The position numbers and the translations under genes were made by a program. The notes beneath the pieces are model-generated. The model worked only from the letters and a program-made list of their open reading frames with translations. It did no database searches and was not told the DNA's origin. A stretch of DNA of 64,000 nt from the NCBI GenBank assembly GCA_001464765.1, contig LNDV01000038.1, positions 124,001 to 188,000 of the forward strand, read 5' to 3'. The DNA comes from Betaproteobacteria bacterium Ga0077526 (GTDB lineage: Bacteria > Pseudomonadota > Gammaproteobacteria > Burkholderiales > Ga0077523). This document shows, piece after piece, positions 33,976-41,452 of this stretch (within the stretch, counting starts at the first letter, position 1; every line of letters begins with the position of its first letter).

Positions 33976-34926
33976 TCAGCCTTCGAGGGATTCCCACATG
34001 TCCTTGTCGCGCTGGGCCGTCCAGATGCGCGGGTCCACCAGCCCTGAGGCTTCATCGTAGGCGCGGCTCACATCGAAGGGCAGGCAGTGGTCGAAGATCA
34101 CCCACTGACCGAACTGCGGCTTGAGTCGCTCGTACGTATCGCGGTAGACCTGACGCAGCGGTTTGCCGGCCGCCTGCCCTTCGCGCACCGCCGAGAACAT
34201 CTGCGTGATGAAGGCCCGGGTTTCGGCAAGGCCGCGCGCCACCATCTCGGGGGTGGCAAGAGCATCACCGCGGCCCGGGACGAGCTTCGCGGGGCCAAGC
34301 GCGGCGATACGGTCGAGGGTGCCGGGCCAGTCGGTGAGGTAGGCGTCGCCGGTGTAAGGCGTGGCACCGAACTCCACGAGGTCGCCGGAGAACAGCACCT
34401 TGTCCTTCGGCAGCCACACCACGGTATCCCCCTTGGTGTGCCCGCGACCGAGATGGAGGATCTGCACCTCGAGCTTGCCCAGGTAGAGCGTGAGCGCGTT
34501 CTCGAACACGACGTTCGGCCAGGTGAGTCCGGGAATAGACTCGACCGCCTGGAAGAGCCGCGGGAAGCGCTCGATCTCCGAGCGCATGTCGGCTTCGCCG
34601 CGTTCGCAGATAAGGTCGTAGGTGGGCCGGCTGGCGATCACGTGACTCGCGCCGTAGGCGCTGGCGCCGAGCACCCGCACGGCGTGGTAGTGGGACATCA
34701 ACACGTACTTGATGGGCTTGTCCGTCACTTCCCGGATGCGACGGATGACGTCCTGCGCCATCACTGGCGTGGCCTGGGTGTCCACCACCATCACCGCGTC
34801 GTCACCGATGACGATGCCGGTGTTGGGATCGCCTTCCGCCGTGTACGCGTAGGCGGAATCGGAGAGCTTCACGAAGCTCACCTTCTTTTCGGCGAGGTCC
34901 GCCTGGGATGCGAATTTCTTTTCCAT
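33976..34926 (-). CDS. MBL-fold protein with only one metal site intact
   Basis: A 316-residue metallo-beta-lactamase-fold protein, first gene of the MBL-mhaA-like-DUF2783-hmgA-bug run. The usual HxHxDH motif reads HYHAVR: His79 and His81 remain, but Asp and the third His are Val83 and Arg84. His163 (GRGHTKGD) and Asp182 (SGDLVEFG) are kept, while the last ligand histidine is Arg219 in PGRG. So site-1 ligands are present and all site-2 ligands are lost. The C-terminal ~80 residues form a helical extension (FGQWVIFDHCLPFDVSRAYDEA). A hydrolase acting on a catabolic thioester or lactone is possible. The ATG at 34926 has GGAGGAC upstream. Confidence 0.8.
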   Translation of the reverse strand: MEKKFASQADLAEKKVSFVKLSDSAYAYTAEGDPNTGIVIGDDAVMVVDTQATPVMAQDVIRRIREVTDKPIKYVLMSHYHAVRVLGASAYGASHVIASRPTYDLICERGEADMRSEIERFPRLFQAVESIPGLTWPNVVFENALTLYLGKLEVQILHLGRGHTKGDTVVWLPKDKVLFSGDLVEFGATPYTGDAYLTDWPGTLDRIAALGPAKLVPGRGDALATPEMVARGLAETRAFITQMFSAVREGQAAGKPLRQVYRDTYERLKPQFGQWVIFDHCLPFDVSRAYDEASGLVDPRIWTAQRDKDMWESLEG

Positions 34927-34964
34927 GAACGTCCTCCGGGAGCCGACCGGTAACACCGGACGGA

Positions 34965-35002
34965 GATTACGAATAGGTGAAGGGATTGCACTAATCGTAA
35001 TC
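34965..35002. promoter_or_regulatory. Inverted repeat, candidate IclR operator
   Basis: GATTACGAATAG (34965-34976) and CTAATCGTAATC (34991-35002) are inverted repeats of 12 bases with one mismatch and a 14-base spacer. They sit in the 118-base gap between the divergent MBL-hmgA operon and the IclR gene, the normal place for the target of a local IclR regulator. The region is AT-richer than its surroundings and probably contains both promoters. Confidence 0.6.
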
Positions 35003-35044
35003 GGCCCCTAGGATTCGGGTCAACCTCGAACCCGCCGCGTCGTC

Positions 35045-35833
35045 ATGTCCCAGCGTTCCGCCAGTCGCCAGCCCCAGGGCATCCAGTCCCTCGAGACCGG
35101 CGGGGCCCTCCTTCACGTTCTGGTCGAAGGGGGCGGGCCGCTCATGCTGAAGGACCTCGCCGCCCGGGCAGGCATGCCGCCCGCCAAGGCGCATCGGTAC
35201 CTGGCGAGCTTCATCCGGCTGGGTCTGGTGGAACAGGACCCTTCCCTTGGCCGTTACGCGCTCGGCCCCTTCGCGCTCTCGCTCGGCCTCGCCGCCCTGG
35301 GCCGTCTCGATGCCGTGCGGCTCGCAACGCCTGTGCTACCCGCGCTCGCGCAGGATCTGGGCGCCACCGTGGCCGCCGCGGTATGGGGCAACAAGGGAGC
35401 CACCATCGTGCGCTGGGAGGACTCACGGGATATCGTCACCGTGAACGTCCGCGCCGGGGGTGTGATGCCCCTGCTGCGCTCCGCCACGGGCCGCTGTTTC
35501 GGCGCCTGGCTCCCGGAGGGGCGCACCGGCGCGATCGTGGCCGAAGAACTGCGCCTGGACCGCAATCCGCCCCGCGGCGTTCCCGCTTCCCTCGACGCGG
35601 CGAGGCGCCTGTGGGCGAAGATCCGGCGGGAAGGCGTGGTCAGAGTCCAGGGCGCCCTCATTCCGGGCATCGATGCCCTGTCGGCGCCCGTGTTCGATCA
35701 TCGCAATGCCATGGTGCTCGCCCTCACGGTGCTCGGCTATGCAGGCACGGTCGACTGCTCTCCCGGCGGACGCGTCGAACGCACGCTCAAGGAGGCTGCG
35801 GCGGACCTGTCAGCCCGTCTGGGGAAGACCTGA
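35045..35833 (+). CDS. IclR-family regulator of the homogentisate operon
   Basis: A 262-residue IclR-type regulator. The N-terminal winged helix shows LMLKDLAARAGMPPAKAHRYLASFIRLGLV in short recognisable steps, followed by the effector domain with SATGRCFGAWLPE and the cysteine-containing loop near the end (GTVDCSPGG). It is divergent from the MBL-hydroxylase-hmgA-bug operon and shares the palindrome between them. Members of this family commonly govern aromatic acid operons, either as activators or as repressors relieved by the substrate. Which applies here cannot be told. Confidence 0.9.
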   Translation: MSQRSASRQPQGIQSLETGGALLHVLVEGGGPLMLKDLAARAGMPPAKAHRYLASFIRLGLVEQDPSLGRYALGPFALSLGLAALGRLDAVRLATPVLPALAQDLGATVAAAVWGNKGATIVRWEDSRDIVTVNVRAGGVMPLLRSATGRCFGAWLPEGRTGAIVAEELRLDRNPPRGVPASLDAARRLWAKIRREGVVRVQGALIPGIDALSAPVFDHRNAMVLALTVLGYAGTVDCSPGGRVERTLKEAAADLSARLGKT

Positions 35834-35972
35834 TCACGCGATGCAGCCGCGCCATCCGGGCAGACCATCCATCGGACGCCCCTGAGACCAAGCCTCTGGC
35901 ACATCGCGTGCGATAACATCGCCCCATGCAGCCCCGCGCTGCCCTCTTCCGCCGTTTTCGGAGTTTTCCGTC

Positions 35973-37925
35973 GTGACACAAGCCGTCTGGACCCCTTCCC
36001 CGGAGCGCAAGGCCCGGGCGAATCTCGCCGCATTCAGCGATCTCGTGGCCACCCGCCACGGCCAACGCTTCACCGATTACCCCTCGCTTTACGACTGGTC
36101 CGTGCGCGAGCCGGCGCAGTTCTGGACCGCCATCTGGGATTTCTGCGGCGTGGTCGCGCAGACGCGCGGTGAGCGCGCCCTGATCGACGCCGACCGCATG
36201 CCCGGGGCAAAGTGGTTCCCCGATGCGCGTCTGAATTTCGCCGAGAACATGCTGCGTCGGCGTGATGACCACCCGGCAATGGTGTTCCGCGGCGAAAACA
36301 AGATCCGCCGCGAACTTACCTACCGCGATGTGTACGACGAAGTCTCGCGCCTTTCCCAGGCACTCCGGGGCCTGGGCATCCAGCCGGGCGATCGCGTTGC
36401 CGCTGTCGTCTCCAACATGCCTGAAGCCATCATCGGCATGCTCGCCGCCTCCAGCGTCGGCGCCATCTGGTCGTCGTGCTCCCCGGATTTCGGGGTGCAG
36501 GGCATTCTCGACCGCTTCGGTCAGATCGAGCCGAAGGTGCTGCTCACCGTGGACGGCTACTGGTACAGCGGCAAGCAGATCGATGTGCTCGGCAAGATCG
36601 CCGAAGTGGTGAAGTCGCTGCCCAGCCTCCAGCGCGTGGCCGTCATTCCGTACCTGTCGACACAGGCCGACCTGTCGGCGATTCCGCAGGCGCAGCAGTG
36701 GGCGGAGTTCGTGTCGGTGCATACACCCGGCGACATCGCGTTCGAGCACTTGCCCTTCGATCATCCGCTTTGCATTCTTTATTCGTCAGGCACCACCGGT
36801 GTGCCCAAGTGCATCGTGCACGGCCAGGGCGGGACCCTGCTGCAGCACTTGAAGGAGCACCAGCTGCAGACGGACCTGATGCCCGACGATCGCCTGTTCT
36901 ACTTCACGACCTGCGGCTGGATGATGTGGAACTGGCTTGCGTCGGGGCTTGCCACGGGTGCGACACTGCTCCTGTACGACGGCTCGCCCTTCTATCCGGG
37001 ATCGGGCGCACTCTGGGACCTCGCCCAGCAGGAGCGCATGACTGTCTTCGGCACGTCCGCCAAGTACATCGATGCCATCGCGAAGCTCAAGCTGAAGCCG
37101 GCGGAGACCCATGATCTCTCGGCCCTGCGCACGATGACCTCGACCGGCAGTCCGCTGGTCGCCGAGGCCTTCGACTACGTGTACGCGAACATCAAGTCGG
37201 ACCTGCTGCTCTCCTCGATCTCCGGCGGAACAGACATCGTGTCGTGCTTCGTGCTGGGCAGTCCCTGGCTGCCCGTGTGGCGCGGCGAAATCCAGTGCCG
37301 GGGCCTGGGAATGAAGGTCGAGGTCTACGACGAACACGGCAAACCCGTGATCGGCGAGAAGGGCGAGCTCGTTTGCACAGCCCCCTTCCCGTCGATGCCG
37401 GTGATGTTCTGGAACGATCCCGACGGGAAGAAGTACCGCGCCGCGTATTTCGAGCGATTCCCGAACGTGTGGTGCCATGGCGACTACATGGAGATCACGG
37501 AACACGGCAGCACGATCATCTATGGACGCTCGGATGCGGTACTCAATCCGGGCGGCGTGCGCATCGGCACGGCGGAGATCTATCGTCAGGTAGAGCAGCT
37601 GGACGAGATCGTGGAGAGCCTTGTCATCGGGCAGGACTGGAACAACGACGTGCGCGTGGTGCTGTTCGTGCGGCTGCGCGACGGCATCCGACTCGACGAC
37701 GTGCTGACCAAGCGCATCAAGGAACGCATCCGCACCAACACCACGCCGCGGCACGTGCCCGACAAGATCGTCGCCGTCGCGGACATCCCTCGCACCAAGA
37801 GCGGAAAGATCGTGGAACTCGCCGTGCGGGATGTCGTGCATGGGCGAGCGGTGAAGAATCAGGAGGCGCTGGCCAACCCCGAGGCCCTCGAGCTGTTCCG
37901 TGGTCTGCCGGAACTGGCCCGGTAG
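35973..37925 (+). CDS. Acetoacetyl-CoA synthetase
   Basis: AMP-forming ligase of 650 residues that activates acetoacetate. The adenylate motif YSSGTTGVPKCIVHGQGG, the GGTDIVSCF segment, and the C-terminal catalytic lysine in PRTKSGKIVELAVR are all visible. The N-terminal ACAS domain (YPSLYDWSVREPAQFW) and the length of 650 separate it from the ~300-residue-shorter acyl-CoA ligases. The GTG at 35973 has CGGAG upstream. Homogentisate breakdown yields fumarate and acetoacetate, so placing it 140 bases after the regulator of that operon is sensible. It is also a candidate target for the acetyltransferase at 61.7 kb. Confidence 0.93.
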   Translation: MTQAVWTPSPERKARANLAAFSDLVATRHGQRFTDYPSLYDWSVREPAQFWTAIWDFCGVVAQTRGERALIDADRMPGAKWFPDARLNFAENMLRRRDDHPAMVFRGENKIRRELTYRDVYDEVSRLSQALRGLGIQPGDRVAAVVSNMPEAIIGMLAASSVGAIWSSCSPDFGVQGILDRFGQIEPKVLLTVDGYWYSGKQIDVLGKIAEVVKSLPSLQRVAVIPYLSTQADLSAIPQAQQWAEFVSVHTPGDIAFEHLPFDHPLCILYSSGTTGVPKCIVHGQGGTLLQHLKEHQLQTDLMPDDRLFYFTTCGWMMWNWLASGLATGATLLLYDGSPFYPGSGALWDLAQQERMTVFGTSAKYIDAIAKLKLKPAETHDLSALRTMTSTGSPLVAEAFDYVYANIKSDLLLSSISGGTDIVSCFVLGSPWLPVWRGEIQCRGLGMKVEVYDEHGKPVIGEKGELVCTAPFPSMPVMFWNDPDGKKYRAAYFERFPNVWCHGDYMEITEHGSTIIYGRSDAVLNPGGVRIGTAEIYRQVEQLDEIVESLVIGQDWNNDVRVVLFVRLRDGIRLDDVLTKRIKERIRTNTTPRHVPDKIVAVADIPRTKSGKIVELAVRDVVHGRAVKNQEALANPEALELFRGLPELAR

Positions 37926-38028
37926 CCGGCAATGGCTTGAACCATTGGCACCGATCGCGATGCCGCCGCCATCGAGCGCGGATCCGGGGGAACAGGCTGT
38001 CGGGATCGGAGAGTGCGCGGACCGCGCG

Positions 38029-38682
38029 TCAGCGCGGTGTGGGACAGGTGCAGCCCGACCGCGGTGCAGGACCGGGTTCGGCAGCGGGCGCTTCCGGCGC
38101 CGCCGTGGCGAGCATGGCGTCGACGGGGCCGCCCCGCGCGGCGCTGCAGTGGCCTTCGCGGGAGTACGCCCCCGCGAATTGCGCCTGGCCGTCCGCGTCG
38201 AACACCACGATGCCAGGTGCGGCCGGCATCGTGCGCCACAGGCCTTCGGACACGGCGGCAGGCAGCCTCGTGAACCGTTCGAGCCCGCGAACCGGCTGGA
38301 CGGGTGTGCCGGGCGGCTCGGAGAAGGCAAACACCACATCGCTACCTGCGTGCCGGCTCGCCAGCGCGAGGAAGCGCGCATCGGCGAGTTCGGAGCAGGG
38401 ACATCCCGGGAGGCGGACATGCACCACCCAGGCGCGGCCCGCCGTGGCGCCGGATGCCGTCCACCCCATGGCACCGCGAGTGGCCGCCCGTATCGCGGAC
38501 GGATCGAATGCGACCACCGTCTCCTCGGGGAGCAAGCCCTCGGAGGGCTCTCTCTCGAGCGATTCCCCGACGGCCAGCGCAAGCACCGCCAGCAGCAGAA
38601 CGAGAAGAAGACCCTGCCGACGACCGTGGCGCGGATGCGTATCCGACGGCGGAGGATCGACGGGGGCGGTGGCGAGGCTCAT
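38029..38682 (-). CDS. Membrane-anchored thioredoxin-like protein (DUF6436-like)
   Basis: A 217-residue protein with one N-terminal membrane helix at about 24-40 (GLLLVLLLAVLALAVG) and a periplasmic domain. The segment WVVHVRLPGCPCSELADARF resembles a thioredoxin-like strand followed by CPC, and a second conserved-looking cysteine lies in EGHCSAARGG. This pattern is seen in the DUF6436 group; the redox role is inferred. The C-terminus GCTCPTP contains another CxC. It is divergent from copA with only 71 bases between start codons, so a shared promoter region and a copper-related role are possible, but this is guesswork. Confidence 0.6.
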   Translation of the reverse strand: MSLATAPVDPPPSDTHPRHGRRQGLLLVLLLAVLALAVGESLEREPSEGLLPEETVVAFDPSAIRAATRGAMGWTASGATAGRAWVVHVRLPGCPCSELADARFLALASRHAGSDVVFAFSEPPGTPVQPVRGLERFTRLPAAVSEGLWRTMPAAPGIVVFDADGQAQFAGAYSREGHCSAARGGPVDAMLATAAPEAPAAEPGPAPRSGCTCPTPR

Positions 38683-38753
38683 GACATCCGGGTTATCGGC
38701 CCCGATCGCCGGCGATTGAATCTCCGCCGGCCGACCCCCATCTTCCCCTGACC

Positions 38754-40961
38754 ATGAATGCCCGCACGCCACAGGATGCCGCGGCCCTCACGCTTGCGAT
38801 CGAGGGAATGACCTGCGCTGCCTGCGCGAGCCGGATCGAGCGGGTCGTGAACAAGCTCGAGGGCGTACATATCGATGTGAACCTCGCGGCCGAGAGCGGT
38901 CGACTCACCCTGACGCCGGGCGGCGCCGATCTCGGCGCCGTGCTGGACCGTGTCCGGATGGCCGGGTTTCAGGCCCACCCTGCCCGCGCGGATACCGCGC
39001 TGCAGGAGCGCCGGGAACAGACGGAGCGGGAGTTGCGGGTCGAACGGATCGAGTTCGGCCTCGGCGCGATCCTCGCCGCGCCGTTCCTCGTGCAGATGGC
39101 CCTGATGACGGCCGGCAGTCACCACCACGACTGGCTGCCCCTGTGGCTGCAATGGCTGCTCGCGACGCCGGTTCAGCTCTGGGTCGGCCGTCGCTTTCAC
39201 CTGGGCGCCTTTCGTTCCCTCCGGGGCGGCAGCGCCAACATGGACGTGCTGGTCTCGCTGGGAACCACCGTAGCGTATTCGTTCAGCACGGTCGTCTGGC
39301 TGACGGGCCGCACGGATCTCCCCGTGTATTTCGAGGCGGCGGCGATGGTCATCGTGCTCGTGCGTCTCGGAAAACTCCTCGAACGACAGGCACGCCAGAA
39401 GGCGTCCAGCGCCGTCGAGCAGTTGCTGCGTCTGCAGCCGCGCACCGCCCGCGTGCAGCGGCCCGACGGCGCCCTCGAAGACGTCGACATCGCACATCTC
39501 GTCCCGGGAGACCTGGTGGTGGTTCGCGACCACGAGTTCGTCCCTGTCGATGGCGAGGTCGTGGAAGGACGCTCGTTCGTCACCGAGTCGATGCTGACGG
39601 GAGAGAGCATCCCGGTGCCGAAATCCCCCGGTGAGCGGGTGTTCGCCGCGACCCGAAACGAAGACGGGACTCTCCTCGTCCGCGCATCGGGCGTGGGAGC
39701 GCAGACCCGCCTTGCGCGCATCGCCCGCATGGTGGCGGATGCACAGGGTTCGAAAGCGCCCATCCAGCACCTCGCGGACCGGGTTTCCGCCGTGTTTGTC
39801 CCGACCGTCGTCGGCATTGCGGCATTGACCTTCCTCGGGTGGTGGTGGGTCTCGGGCGACACCGTAACGGCCATGGTGAACGCGGTCGCGGTGCTGGTAA
39901 TCGCGTGCCCTTGCGCACTTGGCCTTGCGACCCCGGTCGCGGTGATGGTCGGCACGGGCCGGGCCGCCCAGCTCGGCGTGCTCGTCCGGAACGCCTCGGC
40001 ACTGGAACACGCAGAGAAGATGAATGTTCTTGTGTTTGACAAGACCGGCACGCTGACGGAGGGTCGCCCGGCCGTCGTGGGGGTACTTGCCGGCGCAGGT
40101 GCGACCGAAGCCGATGTGCTGTCCCTCGCAGCCGGACTGGAACGCGGAGCACAGCATCCCGTGGCTCGCGCCATCGTCGCCCATGCCGCCGCAGTCGGTG
40201 TTCCGCTTGCCAGCGTCAGCGAGGTCCGGGCAGTACCCGGCGCCGGCGTGACCGCACTGGCCGACGGGAAATCCGTCTTTGCGGGGTCGCCAGCCTTCCT
40301 TCGCGAGAACGGCGTCGCTGTGGATACTGCGATGCTCGATGCGCTTGAGCGGGACGGAGCGACCGTCGTCGCGATCGCCCGGAACGGACAGACTCTCGGC
40401 TACGTGTCGCTGCAGGATGAGCTGCGCTCTTCGGCGCCAGCCGCGGTGCGATGGCTCGAGGCGCTCGGCGTGAAGCCCATGCTGCTGTCGGGGGACAACG
40501 CGGGCGCGGTAGCCGGCATCGCCAGGACGCTCGCGATCGGCGACGCGAGGGGCCGCCAGCATCCGGAGGACAAGGCCCGTGTCATCCAGGAACTTCGCGC
40601 GACGGGTTCCGTAGTCGGCATGGCAGGCGACGGTGTGAACGATGCCCCTGCGCTCGCCGTGGCGGATGTAAGCATAGCGCTGGGGTCGGGCAGCGAAATC
40701 GCTGTCGAAACCGCTGACATTACCCTTGGGAGGGACGACCTCGGCGCCTGCGCCGTGGCCATCGAATTGTCCCGCGCGACCATGCGGAAGATACGGCAGA
40801 ATCTTTTCTTCGCGTTCGTCTACAACGTCGCCGGCATTCCCCTCGCGGTGATCGGGTACCTCGATCCCGTGGTGGCGGGTGGGGCCATGGCCCTCAGTTC
40901 CGTGTGCGTCGTGACGAACGCTCTCCTGCTGCGACGTTGGCGGCCTTCCAGACCTTACTGA
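38754..40961 (+). CDS. copA: Copper-exporting P1B-type ATPase
   Basis: Inner-membrane pump that exports Cu(I) from the cytoplasm, 735 residues. One N-terminal metal-binding domain has GMTCAACAS at 18-26. Then come the membrane helices, the actuator TGES, the ion-binding CPC at 385-387 in IACPCALG, the phosphorylation site DKTGT at 429, a His-Pro pair in AQHPVA and the hinge GDGVNDAP at 625. The two C-terminal helices (FAFVYNVAGIPLA, MALSSVCVVTNAL) carry the Asn/Tyr and Met/Ser typical of P1B-1 Cu(I) pumps. copZ follows after 16 bases. No CueR-type regulator is adjacent. Confidence 0.95.
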   Translation: MNARTPQDAAALTLAIEGMTCAACASRIERVVNKLEGVHIDVNLAAESGRLTLTPGGADLGAVLDRVRMAGFQAHPARADTALQERREQTERELRVERIEFGLGAILAAPFLVQMALMTAGSHHHDWLPLWLQWLLATPVQLWVGRRFHLGAFRSLRGGSANMDVLVSLGTTVAYSFSTVVWLTGRTDLPVYFEAAAMVIVLVRLGKLLERQARQKASSAVEQLLRLQPRTARVQRPDGALEDVDIAHLVPGDLVVVRDHEFVPVDGEVVEGRSFVTESMLTGESIPVPKSPGERVFAATRNEDGTLLVRASGVGAQTRLARIARMVADAQGSKAPIQHLADRVSAVFVPTVVGIAALTFLGWWWVSGDTVTAMVNAVAVLVIACPCALGLATPVAVMVGTGRAAQLGVLVRNASALEHAEKMNVLVFDKTGTLTEGRPAVVGVLAGAGATEADVLSLAAGLERGAQHPVARAIVAHAAAVGVPLASVSEVRAVPGAGVTALADGKSVFAGSPAFLRENGVAVDTAMLDALERDGATVVAIARNGQTLGYVSLQDELRSSAPAAVRWLEALGVKPMLLSGDNAGAVAGIARTLAIGDARGRQHPEDKARVIQELRATGSVVGMAGDGVNDAPALAVADVSIALGSGSEIAVETADITLGRDDLGACAVAIELSRATMRKIRQNLFFAFVYNVAGIPLAVIGYLDPVVAGGAMALSSVCVVTNALLLRRWRPSRPY

Positions 40962-40977
40962 CCTCGGAAACGACCCC

Positions 40978-41193
40978 ATGGAACAGACTCAGAAGCTCGC
41001 GATCGACGGCATGACCTGCGGTGGATGCTCGTCCAGTGTGACCCGGGTTCTGCTTCAGGTTCCGGGAGTTAGCGACGCCCAGGTGTCCCTTGCCGAGCGC
41101 TCCGCGGTGGTACGGTTCGACACCGCCAGAACCTCGCCGGCAAAGCTGATCGAAGCCGTCGAGAACGCCGGGTTCACGGCCGCCCAAGGCTGA
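40978..41193 (+). CDS. copZ: Copper chaperone, heavy-metal-associated domain
   Basis: A 71-residue single-domain metallochaperone with the metal motif GMTCGGCSSSV near residue 11-21 and the ferredoxin-like beta-alpha-beta pattern ending ENAGFTA. It should hand Cu(I) to CopA, which is encoded just upstream, and is very likely co-transcribed with it. Confidence 0.93.
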   Translation: MEQTQKLAIDGMTCGGCSSSVTRVLLQVPGVSDAQVSLAERSAVVRFDTARTSPAKLIEAVENAGFTAAQG

Positions 41194-41452
41194 CCGGAGC
41201 CGACGGCACACCCGCTGTTCAGGTCGCGCGGCAAGCGGCGGAGGTCGCGGCAGTGAGCGGTATCGCCCTTCCGGGTCGAGGCCCTCCGCCTGCTTCCAAC
41301 CGGTGATTAATCCACCCCTCCGGCGCGGCGCGTAATCCCTCCTGCCATCCAAGGTGTCTTTTTTGCTCATGAACCTCACAGTCCGAGAGGTTTCGAAAAT
41401 CGAAACCGCTAGAATCTTCAAGTCTGTCGCAGGGTATACCGGGTTTCATGGC

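Noticed and set aside
33976..34926. MBL protein as a quorum-quenching lactonase or glyoxalase II
   Set aside because: Both families need the full HxHxDH motif, which is broken here, and the operon context is aromatic breakdown.
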